A stretch of DNA of 64,000 nucleotides from Flammeovirga sp. EKP202 (GCF_014534745.1 NZ_JACVVP010000014.1:1-64000); one strand, 5' to 3'; numbered from the stretch's first letter, positions 42,091-52,608 are shown. Program-made: numbers and translations. The notes: generated by a model from the sequence alone, not told the origin.

Positions 42091-43341
42091 ATGAGTATCG
42101 GCAGAAGTGTATTAAGGTTGCGCTACACATTGGCTGTGGTGTGCGGTTTACTGCTAACAAGCGTAACAGCGTTTGCACAAGGAGACGGCATTCCCACTGA
42201 TGAAGCGTCGATCTCGGCCGGGATGGAGCTTTTCGATGGCAACTGCTCTTCCTGTCACCAAGTACACGAAAAAGGCGTCGGGCCGGCGCTTAAAAATGTT
42301 TATGAGCGTCGTGATGTAAAATGGTTAACGAGCTTTATTAAGCACCCAGGCAAAACAATTGAAAGTGGCGATGCATACGCAGTAGCTCTTTATGACAAGT
42401 TTAAGCCTACTATTATGCCTAACCAAGATCTTTCAGATGCAGAGATCTTACAGGTTTTAGCATATGTAAAGGATGCGACAATTAAAGGACCGGCAAAACC
42501 AGAAGCAGCTGCTGATGTAGCAGGCGCAGGAGCAGCAGCTCCACAAGAGGGTATGGTAGTTAGTTCTAACTTATTAGTTGGAGTAATTATCGGCCTATTA
42601 GTGTTATTAAGTATTGTTTTAATTGTTTTAGTCGTATTGGCTAACGTATTGACACAATATTTAAAACAACAAAAAGGACTAGACGAAAACGACACAGCTT
42701 ACATCAACGAAAAATTCAGCTTAGCTGCGATTTTCAAAAGCCAAGTTTTCATCGGAATGTCTTCTTTTGTATTCGTAATGATTGTAGCTAAAGTAACTAT
42801 TGATTCTTTATTCGCAGTCGGAGTACAACAAGGATATGCTCCAGATCAACCTATCCAATTCTCACACAAACTTCACGCAGGGTATTACGAAATTGATTGT
42901 AAGTACTGTCACACAGGTGTAGAAAAGTCTAAGAATGCCAACATTCCTTCAGCGAACATCTGTATGAACTGTCACAACAGTATCCGTCAGAATTCTCCAG
43001 AAATTCAAAAAATCTATGCGGCGATTGAAAACAACGAACCTATTCAGTGGGTACGTGTTCACAACTTGCCTGATTTAGCGTATTTCAACCACTCACAACA
43101 CGTGAAAGTTGGTGGAGTAGAATGTCAGACATGTCACGGTGAAATCGAGAAAATGGAAGTGGTACAACAACACTCATTATTAACAATGGGTTGGTGTATT
43201 GACTGTCACCGTCAGACAGATGTAAACGCGAAAGGTAATGCGTATTATGACAAAATGGTAGAAATGCACGAAGCTACTTCTAAAGATCCAATGAAAGTAA
43301 AAGACATTGGTGGTTTAGAGTGTGCAAAATGTCACTATTAA
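42091..43341 (+). CDS. actA: Alternative complex III subunit A, multiheme cytochrome c
   Basis: 416 aa. Signal peptide of about 30 residues (LLLTSVTAFAQ). A mono-heme cytochrome c domain follows (about 38-130, C52SSCH with KPTIMPNQDLSD as Met-ligand region), then an Ala-rich linker, a membrane helix (about 155-185), a second helix (about 215-240), and a penta-heme domain with CKYCH (270), CMNCH (291), CQTCH (345), CIDCH (369) and CAKCH (411): six haem sites in all. ActA passes electrons from the quinol-oxidising core towards periplasmic carriers. First gene of the operon. Its first 200 bp have more GC-rich codons than the rest. Confidence 0.95.
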   Translation: MSIGRSVLRLRYTLAVVCGLLLTSVTAFAQGDGIPTDEASISAGMELFDGNCSSCHQVHEKGVGPALKNVYERRDVKWLTSFIKHPGKTIESGDAYAVALYDKFKPTIMPNQDLSDAEILQVLAYVKDATIKGPAKPEAAADVAGAGAAAPQEGMVVSSNLLVGVIIGLLVLLSIVLIVLVVLANVLTQYLKQQKGLDENDTAYINEKFSLAAIFKSQVFIGMSSFVFVMIVAKVTIDSLFAVGVQQGYAPDQPIQFSHKLHAGYYEIDCKYCHTGVEKSKNANIPSANICMNCHNSIRQNSPEIQKIYAAIENNEPIQWVRVHNLPDLAYFNHSQHVKVGGVECQTCHGEIEKMEVVQQHSLLTMGWCIDCHRQTDVNAKGNAYYDKMVEMHEATSKDPMKVKDIGGLECAKCHY

Positions 43342-43401
43342 TTTGTCGCTTTTTGAACCTTTTGTTCACTAAGCTTTCAACAATTTTCTACATATAGAGA
43401 A

Positions 43402-46400
43402 ATGGCAAAGAAAGAATATTGGAAAGGCGTCGAACAACTAACGAACGACCCTGAGTTTGTAAAATATGCGGAAAAAGAATTCCCTCAGCATCTAACTATC
43501 AAAGATGCTTACGGAGATAATTCAGAGGGTGAATTCAAAAGCAACAGACGAGACTTCTTAAAAGTAATGGGATTCTCAGTAGCTGCAGTTTCTTTAGCAG
43601 CATGTGAAGCTCCAGTGAAGAAGGCGATTCCTTACTTAAACAAGCCAGAAAACATTGATCCAGGTGTAGCAAACTATTACGCTTCTACATTCTTCAATGG
43701 TTCTGATGCAATGCCGGTTGTAGTGAAAACTAGAGAGGGTAGACCTATCTTCATTGAAGGTAACACTTTCTCAGCGTACTCTCAAGGTGCGGTCACTGCT
43801 CGTGCAAACGCGTCAATCATGGGCTTATATGATGAGGAAAGAGCTAAAGCTCCTTCTAAAGGTGGTGCTGCCACTACTTGGAAGAAAGCTGATGCTGAAA
43901 TCATCAAAGGTTTATCTGCCGCAGGAAAAGTAGCAGTAGTATCAAATACTATTGTATCTCCATCTACAAAGAAAGTTTTAAATCAATTTGCAGGTAAATA
44001 CAATGCTGACTTGGTAACTTATGACCAAGACAACAACTCTGCAATTATTGAAGCAAATAAAGCACAATTTGGTAAAGCTGTAGTTCCATCATACGCTTTA
44101 GATAAAGCAGATGTGATCGTAAGTTTTAATGCTGACATCTTAGGTAACTGGGTTGCTCCTGGTGTTTTATCACAAGATTTCGCTAAAAACAGAAAAGTAG
44201 GACCTAATAAGAAGAAAATGTCTCAAGTATTCAGTTTTGAGACAATGCTTACTATTACAGGTGCTGCTGCGGACTACCGTTCTCCATTAAAACCTTCTCA
44301 GGAAGGTGTAGCTGTAGCTGCTCTTTATAATGCAATTGCGAAAGCAACTGGAAATGCTACTGTAAAAGGTGCATTGAAAGATGCTAACATTGCTCGTGCA
44401 GCAAAAGCTTTATTAAAAGCAAAAGGTAAATCAGTTGTAGTTTCAGGTATTAATGATGTTAACGTTCAACTTTTAGTGAACGGTATCAACCAAATGCTTG
44501 GTAACTATGGTAAAACAATTGATTTAAATACTCCTCTTTACACTCGTCAAGGTAGCGATGTTCAGATGAATGCATTTGTTGATGCATTGAAAGCTGGAAA
44601 ATACGGTGCTGTAATCTTCTATAACTGTAACCCAGTTTATGATTACGCTAGAGGTAAAGAAATTGCAGCAGGTATCAAAAAGGCGAAATTGTCAGTTGCG
44701 ACAAACGACCGTTTAGATGCTACTGCTAAACTTTGTACTTTCAACACTCCTGATAAGCATTTCTTGGAGTCTTGGAATGATGCAGAGTACAAGAGAGGTT
44801 ACTTCAGTGTTGCTCAACCAACAATCAATACTATTTTCGATACTCGTCAAGCTCAAGATTCATTCTTAGCATGGGCAGGTAGCGAAGAAGAGTATGATGA
44901 CCTAGTGAAATCATTCTGGCAGAAAGACGTATTTGCGTTGCAATCGAAGGAATTATCATCACAGTCGTTCTGGGTAAGAGCATTACACAACGGTATCTTC
45001 GAAACTGAAAATACAGGTAGCTACAAGTCAATCCACGACACGGGTGCTGATAGCGTTGATTACTCAGCGTCATTCAACGCTGCTGATGCGGGAGCGAAAG
45101 TAGCTGCTAAATATAGAACTACTTCAGAGTGGGAGTTTGTTGCTTATGCATCGACTGTAATGGGTTACGGTACATTAGCAAACAACCCTTATGTACAAGA
45201 AACTCCAGATCCAATCACTAAAGTGACTTGGGGTAACTTCGTAGCTGTAACTCCTGAGGACGCTCGTAAATTAGACGTTCACAAAGAGTTTGAAACGAAG
45301 AAGAAAGTACTTAAGGTAGCAACGAAAGGTGGAAGCTTTGAATTACCAGTAATCATGCAGCCAGGTTTAGCTCAAGGTGTTGTTGCAGTTCCTCTAGGAT
45401 ACGGACAAACATCTTTAGGTAAAGTTGCTGAGGAAGCTGCTGGCTTCAATGCAATGTCATTATTAGGAGCTAAAGGTTTAACAAACTACTCGATCACTTC
45501 AGGTGTTTCTGTTGCTGCAACTGACGCTTCAGTTGATGTTGCTCAAACACAAACACACGAAACAATCATGTCACGTGAGTCTATTATCCAAGAGACTACA
45601 CTTGCTCAGTATGTGAAAAACCCTGCTGCTGCTAGACATGACGTGATGATCAATACTTACTCTGGACCAGAGAAAGCAACTGATATTTCTGCTTGGGATA
45701 TCAACAACAACGGTTACAAAGATGATCGCCATAATGAAAATAATGACAAGCCAGGTGCTGCATTATTATGGAACTCAGTATCCGGAATTCAAGCAGATGT
45801 TCATGAATACCCTAACCACCACTGGGGGTTAGCGATTGACTTGAACTCTTGTGATGGATGTTCTGCTTGTGTAACTGCATGTCATATTGAAAACAATGTG
45901 CCGATTGTAGGTAAGCAAGAAGTAATTAACCGTCGTGAAATGCACTGGTTGCGTTTAGACCGTTATTACAGCCAACGTCCAGAGGATGAGTTTACTGAAG
46001 AAGAAAATGCATCAATGACGGATTATGCTAAGATGGAGCGTGCTGCACGTAACCCTGAAGTAGTATTCCAACCAATGATGTGTCAGCACTGTAACAACGC
46101 TCCTTGTGAGACTGTATGTCCAGTTGCTGCAACTTCACACTCTTCAGAAGGTCTAAACCAAATGACTTACAACCGTTGTATCGGTACGAAATATTGTGCA
46201 AACAACTGCCCTTACAAAGTACGTCGTTTCAACTGGTTCAAATATCACAACAACGAAGAGTTTGACTATCACATGAACAACGATTTAGGTAAGATGGTGT
46301 TAAACCCAGACGTTACTGTTCGTTCTCGTGGTGTGATGGAAAAATGTTCTATGTGTGTGCAAAGAACACAAGCAGGTAAATTAAACGCGAAGAGAGAAGG

Positions 46401-46620
46401 CCGTCCATTGGTTGACTCAGATGTTTCTACTGCATGTGCTTCTGCTTGTGCGAGCGGTGCGATCAAGTTTGGTGACTTGAACAATCCAGAATCAGAAGTT
46501 CGCCAACTATTAGAAGGTGAATTACATGAGCGTGCATACAATGTGTTAGATGAAATCAACACTCGTCCTAACGTTTACTACCTAGCGAAGGTGAGAAACA
46601 AAGACGAAAAGAACGCATAA
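43402..46620 (+). CDS. actB: Alternative complex III subunit B, molybdopterin-oxidoreductase-like iron-sulfur protein
   Basis: 1072 aa. A Tat-like signal lies about 45 residues in ([22 protein letters not shown]49-R50), with a possible lipobox Cys after it; the displaced signal is typical of ActB. About 70-780 is a molybdopterin-oxidoreductase-like part thought to carry no cofactor. The C-terminal ferredoxin part has four Cys clusters: C817-x2-C-x2-C-x3-[25 protein letters not shown] and CSMCVQ...CASAC. In solved complexes these hold three [4Fe-4S] and one [3Fe-4S] cluster. Peripheral, periplasmic side of the complex. Separated from actA by 60 nt. Confidence 0.96.
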   Translation: MAKKEYWKGVEQLTNDPEFVKYAEKEFPQHLTIKDAYGDNSEGEFKSNRRDFLKVMGFSVAAVSLAACEAPVKKAIPYLNKPENIDPGVANYYASTFFNGSDAMPVVVKTREGRPIFIEGNTFSAYSQGAVTARANASIMGLYDEERAKAPSKGGAATTWKKADAEIIKGLSAAGKVAVVSNTIVSPSTKKVLNQFAGKYNADLVTYDQDNNSAIIEANKAQFGKAVVPSYALDKADVIVSFNADILGNWVAPGVLSQDFAKNRKVGPNKKKMSQVFSFETMLTITGAAADYRSPLKPSQEGVAVAALYNAIAKATGNATVKGALKDANIARAAKALLKAKGKSVVVSGINDVNVQLLVNGINQMLGNYGKTIDLNTPLYTRQGSDVQMNAFVDALKAGKYGAVIFYNCNPVYDYARGKEIAAGIKKAKLSVATNDRLDATAKLCTFNTPDKHFLESWNDAEYKRGYFSVAQPTINTIFDTRQAQDSFLAWAGSEEEYDDLVKSFWQKDVFALQSKELSSQSFWVRALHNGIFETENTGSYKSIHDTGADSVDYSASFNAADAGAKVAAKYRTTSEWEFVAYASTVMGYGTLANNPYVQETPDPITKVTWGNFVAVTPEDARKLDVHKEFETKKKVLKVATKGGSFELPVIMQPGLAQGVVAVPLGYGQTSLGKVAEEAAGFNAMSLLGAKGLTNYSITSGVSVAATDASVDVAQTQTHETIMSRESIIQETTLAQYVKNPAAARHDVMINTYSGPEKATDISAWDINNNGYKDDRHNENNDKPGAALLWNSVSGIQADVHEYPNHHWGLAIDLNSCDGCSACVTACHIENNVPIVGKQEVINRREMHWLRLDRYYSQRPEDEFTEEENASMTDYAKMERAARNPEVVFQPMMCQHCNNAPCETVCPVAATSHSSEGLNQMTYNRCIGTKYCANNCPYKVRRFNWFKYHNNEEFDYHMNNDLGKMVLNPDVTVRSRGVMEKCSMCVQRTQAGKLNAKREGRPLVDSDVSTACASACASGAIKFGDLNNPESEVRQLLEGELHERAYNVLDEINTRPNVYYLAKVRNKDEKNA

Positions 46621-46695
46621 TTAAAGGATACCTTCGGAAGTAATTCAAAAGGTGTCCACTTTAAAATTAGTTATTCATACTCTACATAAGATAAA

Positions 46696-48123
46696 ATGCA
46701 GATAGTATCGAAAGTCCGTGAACCACTGGTAACTGGTGGTAAAACATACAAGGACATAACAGAAGATGTCTGTCGACCAGTAGAAGCGAACCCTTCTAAG
46801 GGTTGGTTTGGAGGAATGGCGTTATCGTTATTCTTACTTCTTGCAGGTGGTTACTATTTAGGTGACATGCTGTGGAACGGTATTGGTCGTTGGGGTCTTA
46901 ACAAGACAGTTCAATGGGCGTGGGATATTACCAACTTCGTATGGTGGGTAGGTATCGGTCACGCAGGTACACTAATCTCAGCGGTATTGTTGTTATTCCG
47001 TCAAAAATGGAGAACTTCAATTAACCGTGCAGCGGAAGCAATGACAATCTTTGCCGTAATCTGTGCCGCTATCTGGCCAGTAGTACACATGGGTCGTCCT
47101 TGGATTGGTGGTATTTGGGCATTACCATTGCCAAACACTTATGGTTCTCTTTGGGTGAACTTCAACTCACCATTACTTTGGGACGTATTCGCGATCTCGA
47201 CGTATTTCTCAGTATCATTAGTATTCTGGTTTATTGGTCTTGTTCCTGACTTTGCTACAATCCGTGACCGTGCCATCAAGCCGATTCCTCGTTTGATCTA
47301 CGGTGCTCTTTCAATGGGCTTCAACGGTTCAGCAAAAACTTGGATGCACTACGAAGCAGTTTCATTGATCTTAGCAGGTTTATCAACACCTCTAGTACTT
47401 TCAGTACACACCATCGTATCAATGGACTTTGCAACGTCAGTAATTCCAGGATGGCATACAACAATCTTCCCTCCATACTTCGTAGCTGGTGCGATCTTCT
47501 CAGGATTCGCCATGGTGTTAACGTTGATGTTGGTGACACGTAAGTTGTATAAATTAGAAGATTATATCACAATGGAACACATCGAAATGATGTCACTAGT
47601 AGTTACAATTACTGGTTCTGTTGTAGGTATCGCATATATTACCGAATTCGTAATCGCATGGTACTCAGGCGTAGAATACGAGCAATATGCATTCGTAAAC
47701 CGTATGACTGGCCAATACTGGTGGGCATACTGGTCAATGATGGCATGTAACGTAATCTCTCCTCAGGTATTCTACGTGAAGAAATTAAGAACAAACATTC
47801 CGTTTATCTTCTTTATCTCAATCGTAGTAAACATTGGTATGTGGTTCGAGCGTTTCGTAATTATCGTAACGTCACTTCACCGTGATTACTTACCATCATC
47901 ATGGTTGTACTTCAACCCTACAATCACTGACGTGATGTGTTATGTATTTACTTTTGGTTTATTCTTCACATTGTTCTTAGCATTTGCGAAGTACTTCCCA
48001 GTAGTAAACATGGCAGAGGTGAAATCAGTATTGAAAGATTCTGATTCTAAGGTGTACAAGTCTCGTCGTACTATCTCAAACGAAGTAGTACCTGAGGCAG
48101 ATAGAGTTCCAGTTGATCTATAA
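46696..48123 (+). CDS. actC: Alternative complex III subunit C, NrfD-like quinol-oxidising subunit
   Basis: 475 aa, NrfD/PsrC family with about ten membrane helices. WWVGIGHAGTLISAVLLLF, WPVVHMGRPWIGGIWALP and VSMDFATSVIPGWHTTIFPP are conserved ActC features; His and Asp residues in these parts line the quinol site and proton path in known structures. It ends in a charged cytoplasmic tail (SKVYKSRRTISNEVVPEADR). It is the main quinol oxidation subunit. 75 nt after actB. Confidence 0.96.
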   Translation: MQIVSKVREPLVTGGKTYKDITEDVCRPVEANPSKGWFGGMALSLFLLLAGGYYLGDMLWNGIGRWGLNKTVQWAWDITNFVWWVGIGHAGTLISAVLLLFRQKWRTSINRAAEAMTIFAVICAAIWPVVHMGRPWIGGIWALPLPNTYGSLWVNFNSPLLWDVFAISTYFSVSLVFWFIGLVPDFATIRDRAIKPIPRLIYGALSMGFNGSAKTWMHYEAVSLILAGLSTPLVLSVHTIVSMDFATSVIPGWHTTIFPPYFVAGAIFSGFAMVLTLMLVTRKLYKLEDYITMEHIEMMSLVVTITGSVVGIAYITEFVIAWYSGVEYEQYAFVNRMTGQYWWAYWSMMACNVISPQVFYVKKLRTNIPFIFFISIVVNIGMWFERFVIIVTSLHRDYLPSSWLYFNPTITDVMCYVFTFGLFFTLFLAFAKYFPVVNMAEVKSVLKDSDSKVYKSRRTISNEVVPEADRVPVDL

Positions 48124-48137
48124 AAAAGCATTTAGAG

Positions 48138-48752
48138 ATGGAAAAAAACACAAATTATTTAGTAGGCGTTTTTGGTGATCAAGATATCTTGGTTAAAGCC
48201 GTAAAAGCTTTAAGAAAGAAAGGTGTAAAAATCTATGAGGTATTTACTCCGTATCCTGTTCACTTCTTAGAAGATGCATTAGGTTATAAGCGTTCTTGGA
48301 TGCCAAGAGCAGCTTTCGGATTTGGAGCTCTAGGTACTACTTGTGCGATTTTATTACAATCGTGGATTATGGGTTTTGAATGGCCTATGATCATTGGTGG
48401 TAAAGGATTTATTGCAATTCCTGACTTTGTGCCGATTACTTTCGAATTGACAGTATTATTCTCTGCATTCGGAATGGCGGGTTCATTCTTCGTTTCACAA
48501 GACTTGAAGCCACACAAAGTTCCTCAAATCTTCGACCGTCGTCAATCAGATGACAAGCATATCATGGCTATCGACTTAGCTAAGAATTCGCTTTCAGAAG
48601 ATGAGCTTAAAGCTTTATTGCAAGAAGTTGGTGCTGAAGAAGTAAACAACAAGAGTTTCACAGAAAGAGAAAAGAAAGCTTCTTTCTTCGATTATGTGTC
48701 AGACTTGTTTACGAAAGGCGTAACAGATTCTGCGAGAGAGTTAAAAGGTTAA
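48138..48752 (+). CDS. actD: Alternative complex III subunit D (DUF3341)
   Basis: 204 aa, DUF3341. The N-terminal cytoplasmic part YLVGVFGDQDILVKAVKAL and YEVFTPYPVHFLEDALG is characteristic; two membrane helices follow at about 55-78 and 95-120, then a cytoplasmic tail with a long acidic helix (NSLSEDELKALLQEVGAEEV). Structural subunit of the complex beside ActC. It starts 14 nt after actC. Confidence 0.95.
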   Translation: MEKNTNYLVGVFGDQDILVKAVKALRKKGVKIYEVFTPYPVHFLEDALGYKRSWMPRAAFGFGALGTTCAILLQSWIMGFEWPMIIGGKGFIAIPDFVPITFELTVLFSAFGMAGSFFVSQDLKPHKVPQIFDRRQSDDKHIMAIDLAKNSLSEDELKALLQEVGAEEVNNKSFTEREKKASFFDYVSDLFTKGVTDSARELKG

Positions 48753-48782
48753 TGATCTTATCACGAAAAAACATTACGCAAT

Positions 48783-49478
48783 ATGCGAACGAATAAAGTT
48801 GTAATGAAAGCAATCGCGATAGGTGCAGCAGCATTGGCAATGACAGGATGTAAGATTCAAGGTGACGGTAACTTCACTGGTCTTGAATATGCTCCTCAAA
48901 TGTACCACTCAGTACCTTACGAGCCACTTTCACAGTTTACAGATGATGACATCGCTGGAGGAGTATTAGAGCAATTCTACTACCCTGACTTTGTCAACTC
49001 GACACCTTACAATGATTACTACTCTGAAGGTAAAAAGAGAAAAATCAACGTTAAGGATCCAGTTGCTGGTACTGTAAAGCGTCAAAACTTTACAAAAGTT
49101 ACTGGTCAAGCAGCACCTACTGCGGATCAAGCAATCCTTTATTATATGGAGGTTTCAAAAGATTCATTAGAGTGGGCAGCCGCTAACTTAAAAAATCCAT
49201 TAGAAGCAACTCCTGCTGTATTAGCTCAAGGTGAGCACTTATTTACAGCTTACTGTATGCCTTGTCACGGTGAAAAAGGTGACGGTAAAGGTAAAGTAGG
49301 TAAAGTATACGGTGGTGTAGCTAACTTGAAAGGTAGATCGATCAAGAAAGCAACTGATGGACATATTTTCCACGTGATCACTCACGGTAAAGGAAATATG
49401 TGGCCTCACAAATCTCAGGTGAACCCTGAAGAGCGTTGGGCTATTGTTAAGTATGTTAGAAAACTTCAAGGAAACTAG
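48783..49478 (+). CDS. actE: Alternative complex III subunit E, mono-heme cytochrome c lipoprotein
   Basis: 231 aa. Lipobox ALAMTGCKIQG gives a lipidated Cys at residue 22. A mono-heme cytochrome c domain lies at the C-terminus: C158MPCH with GEKGDGKGKVGKVYGGVANL after it, and the Met ligand in HGKGNMWPHKSQV. The first half (MYHSVPYEPLSQF, DPVAGTVKRQNF) is the extended arm that contacts ActB in known structures. It accepts electrons from the ActA haems. 30 nt after actD. Confidence 0.95.
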   Translation: MRTNKVVMKAIAIGAAALAMTGCKIQGDGNFTGLEYAPQMYHSVPYEPLSQFTDDDIAGGVLEQFYYPDFVNSTPYNDYYSEGKKRKINVKDPVAGTVKRQNFTKVTGQAAPTADQAILYYMEVSKDSLEWAAANLKNPLEATPAVLAQGEHLFTAYCMPCHGEKGDGKGKVGKVYGGVANLKGRSIKKATDGHIFHVITHGKGNMWPHKSQVNPEERWAIVKYVRKLQGN

Positions 49479-49516
49479 ATCGTCCCAACGATCTTAACTA
49501 TATTAAATATAGAGAT

Positions 49517-50863
49517 ATGGCACACGTAGATGTAGATCTTAAAAATGTTCAAGAACAGTTTACTTTTGATGGTAAACTGAAGAAGAACGTGTTGCTCATC
49601 GGCGGTATCGGAGTGGTATTGTTCGTGTTGGGTGCGATCTTCTTGATGATGGGTGGTGGTCATGATGATCATCATGCAGCAGTACAGCATGCAACTGAGG
49701 TAGCTTCTGTTGCTTCAGATGGTGCTCACGGTGACGCTCATGGCGGAGGACACCACGGTGAATTCCACTGGTATCAGCGTATCATCGTAGATTTCTGGAT
49801 GAGTGGAGTATTCTTCACAGGCGTAGCCCTGTTAGGTTTCTTCTTCTTTGCTCTTCAATATGTAGCGAACTCAGGTTGGCCTACATTAATCATGAGAGTA
49901 ATGTTGAACTTCCGTCAGTTTATCCCAGTTGGTGGTATTGTATTATTGATTACTTTCTTAGTAGGTTCTCATACAATTTTCCACTGGACACACGATGGAA
50001 TTGCTGATCCTAACTCACCTACCTATGATGCAATCATTGCAGGTAAAACAGATTTCTTAAACGTTCCTTTCTTCTTATTCAGAATGGTACTTTTCGTTAC
50101 AATTTGGACTTTCTTTGGGTTCATCTTGAACAAAGTAACTAAGGCTGAAGATCAAGATATGTCAGGAACAACGAAATACTTCAGAAAAGCACAGAGACTT
50201 TCAGTAGCTTTCTTAATTTTCTTCGGTATTTCTGAATCAATCACTTCATGGGATTGGATCATGTCAATCGACACGCACTGGTTCTCTACTCTATTCGGGT
50301 GGTATATCCTTGCAGGTTGGTTAGTAACTGCAGTGGCGTTCATGTCATTGTTCGTTTTGATCCTACAAGACATGGGTTATTTGAAATTAGTAAACGAGAA
50401 CCACTTACATGACTTAGGTAAGTTCTTATTTGGTTTCTCTATCTTCTGGTCGTACTTATGGTTCTCTCAATTCTTATTGATTTACTATGCGAACATTCCA
50501 GAAGAAACAGTATACTTTATTGACCGTTTGAAGAGCGACACTTACGCTCCATTATTCTTCGGTATTTTAGTAACTAACTTCTTATTCCCATTCTTCGTAT
50601 TAATGACTCGTGACGCTAAGCGTAAGACTATCATGATGAAAATTGTAGCAGTAGTTGTAATTTTCGGTCACTTCATGGAGTACTGCTTATTAATCGTTCC
50701 AGGTTCATTAAAAGAAAATGGAGGATTCGGTTTAACTGAAATTGGTACGGGTATGATCTTCTTATCGATCTTCTTATACTTGTATTTCACAGGTCTAAGC
50801 AAAGGCGGTTTGATCCCTCAAAACCACCCAATGTTAGAAGAATCAGTTCATCACCACACTTAG
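49517..50863 (+). CDS. actF: Alternative complex III subunit F, NrfD-like
   Basis: 448 aa, about ten membrane helices, homologous to ActC but shorter. Typical segments are SWDWIMSIDTHWFSTLFGWY, HDLGKFLFGFSIFWSYLWFSQF and HFMEYCLLIVPGSL. A loop after the first helix is extremely His-rich (nine His between residues 49 and 84: HDDHH, HGDAHGGGHHGEFHW). It completes the complex and likely contributes a second proton path. Last gene of the operon; a strong terminator follows 25 nt later and no oxidase gene comes after it. Confidence 0.95.
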   Translation: MAHVDVDLKNVQEQFTFDGKLKKNVLLIGGIGVVLFVLGAIFLMMGGGHDDHHAAVQHATEVASVASDGAHGDAHGGGHHGEFHWYQRIIVDFWMSGVFFTGVALLGFFFFALQYVANSGWPTLIMRVMLNFRQFIPVGGIVLLITFLVGSHTIFHWTHDGIADPNSPTYDAIIAGKTDFLNVPFFLFRMVLFVTIWTFFGFILNKVTKAEDQDMSGTTKYFRKAQRLSVAFLIFFGISESITSWDWIMSIDTHWFSTLFGWYILAGWLVTAVAFMSLFVLILQDMGYLKLVNENHLHDLGKFLFGFSIFWSYLWFSQFLLIYYANIPEETVYFIDRLKSDTYAPLFFGILVTNFLFPFFVLMTRDAKRKTIMMKIVAVVVIFGHFMEYCLLIVPGSLKENGGFGLTEIGTGMIFLSIFLYLYFTGLSKGGLIPQNHPMLEESVHHHT

Positions 50864-50888
50864 AAAGTGAGGAACTTCAAAATAGTAG

Positions 50889-50921
50889 AACCTCATATCC
50901 GAAAGGGTATGAGGTTTTTCT
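50889..50921 (+). terminator. Terminator of the act operon
   Basis: 12-bp stem: AACCTCATATCC (50889-50900) with 50905-50916, closed by a GAAA tetraloop and followed by TTTCTTTT. It stands between actF and the convergent gene ending at 50926. Confidence 0.92.
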
Positions 50922-50925
50922 TTTA

Positions 50926-51528
50926 TTAATGAATTCTCATCCCAATACTTGCTCCAAACATCGTATAAAAACCACCTGAATTTTTTAACGTTGATATATT
51001 ACTCAACACCCTTTGACCAATATATAAATTGACAGTAGGGGTAACCTGAGGAATTTTGAGACCATTGAAATCAACACCTACAGTTGCCCTGTACATGATA
51101 CCTTCTATGTAACTTTGCATATAACAACCACCCAGATCTAATTCAACAAAAAGACAATATTTGCTGTCAAAATCATCACCTGTTCTGAAATGTAGATAAT
51201 AGGTATTCATTGGTCCTAAAATATCTTGCTCCACAAACTGTTGATGTTGATATCCTAGACCTACAAAAGAAGCACCGTCAATCATATAATTGAGTTGTAA
51301 GTCTAAGCCATAAGAAACAAACCCATGTGGACGATCTTCTTCTTTTCTTTGATCAGCAGGTAAATTGTACCATTTGTCTTCATCATCATCAAGAGGATCC
51401 CACTGAAAACCAATTTCACCAATTCCTAAACCAGTAACTTTTAATGATTTCCAAAAAGAGTTTTTTTCTTGAGCCGATATAGCTGTAAATGAAAATAGAA
51501 GAAATAGAATAATAGTTATAGCTTTCAT
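50926..51528 (-). CDS. Putative outer-membrane beta-barrel protein (200 aa)
   Basis: 200 aa with a signal peptide (LFSFTAISAQ). The mature protein has amphipathic strands ending in aromatic residues (FVSYGLDLQLNYMIDGASFVGLGYQHQQF, YLHFRTGDDFDSKYCLFVELDLGG, FYTMFGASIGMRIH), which suggests a small eight-strand barrel. The last residue is not Phe but the strand end is similar. No family was recognised. Single gene convergent with the act operon. Confidence 0.7.
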   Translation of the reverse strand: MKAITIILFLLFSFTAISAQEKNSFWKSLKVTGLGIGEIGFQWDPLDDDEDKWYNLPADQRKEEDRPHGFVSYGLDLQLNYMIDGASFVGLGYQHQQFVEQDILGPMNTYYLHFRTGDDFDSKYCLFVELDLGGCYMQSYIEGIMYRATVGVDFNGLKIPQVTPTVNLYIGQRVLSNISTLKNSGGFYTMFGASIGMRIH

Positions 51529-51981
51529 GTTGTTGAAAAAATAGACTGAATTTAAATTAAATACTTTTGACTTAGTACTTACTTTGAATTAATGACAACT
51601 TATAATAGCCTATCAACAACAATTGAATCTTAAAAAAAATAAAAAATATTTCATTTTTCACATAACAACAAATTAGCTGTTATATCATGGTGTATTAGGT
51701 ACGTTTAATGTTCGTATTTTTTAAATCGATTTTTGAATAAATTGAATTAAAGGGGTGTATATAGAATGTTATTGTAATTTCATTAATGATAGATCTATTT
51801 CATTGAAATACTTATATTTTGAATGCTGCGTTTTAGCAGTTTTAAATATGGTGTAAAAAATTATGTAAATGTGTTGATCGACATATTATAACTATTTTTC
51901 TACTTCTACCTTTGTCATATATTAAATCACATACTAATACAAACATTCAATTATTACATCCCACTAATCTCTCTAAATATT
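51529..51981. other. AT-rich intergenic region between divergent genes
   Basis: 453 bp, strongly AT-rich, no coding potential or recognised repeat. On the plus strand TACCTTTG at 51907-51914 matches the -7 consensus and may serve the gene at 51982; its -33 box is not conserved. Confidence 0.5.
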
Positions 51982-52608
51982 ATGAAAAAACTAATCATCT
52001 TAAGTGCATTATTTATAGTGTCGTTATCGAGTATAACGGCTTTAGCAAATGACTTTTACTTACCATTTAATGGTATATCATATTTCTTTAAAGCGTCTTT
52101 AAATGGTAAAGCTGTAAGCTTGATATTTGACGATTTAAATGGAGAAGAAATAAACTTTAGAATATCAGATAGACAAGGAAATATTTATCATGAGAAAACA
52201 ATAATTTCTACTGGAAAAGTGAGAGAAGATATTAATCTAAAGTCACTTCCTGTTGGGAAATTTATTTTTCAAATGAGGTTTGAAGATAAAATAATGACTC
52301 GTGAGTTTTTCGTAACTCCTTCTAAAACAGCTATTATGATGAATTATACCCTTACTTCTCAACAAGAGAAGTTTGAGATATCTGTTAAGGATGAGGATTT
52401 ATATTTGATGCTAGATGCTCAGATTAAAGGGTTCATTAAATTAAAACTTCAAGATGAATTTGGCGAAACCATCTATGAAGATAAATTTTTGGCAGGAGCC
52501 AAAAAGTATACTAAATATGAATTAAATGACTTTCCATCAGGAGTTTACATGATAGAGTTGGAAATTGATGATAAAAAATACATTGATTCATTTTCAGTCA
52601 TAGAATAA
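51982..52608 (+). CDS. Secreted protein made of two sorting-domain-like beta modules (208 aa)
   Basis: 208 aa with a signal peptide (SSITALAND). It consists of two similar modules: about 35-110 (LIFDDLNGEEINFRISDRQGN, LKSLPVGKFIFQM) and about 125-208 (FEISVKDEDLYLMLDAQIKGF, LKLQDEFGETIYEDKFL, LNDFPSGVYMIELEID). The pattern 'D..G..iy.....L..lp.G.Y.i.i' is that of type A T9SS tails and DUF3244-like proteins. Here two such modules make up the whole protein, so it is not simply a sorting tail on an enzyme. Function unknown. Confidence 0.7.
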   Translation: MKKLIILSALFIVSLSSITALANDFYLPFNGISYFFKASLNGKAVSLIFDDLNGEEINFRISDRQGNIYHEKTIISTGKVREDINLKSLPVGKFIFQMRFEDKIMTREFFVTPSKTAIMMNYTLTSQQEKFEISVKDEDLYLMLDAQIKGFIKLKLQDEFGETIYEDKFLAGAKKYTKYELNDFPSGVYMIELEIDDKKYIDSFSVIE

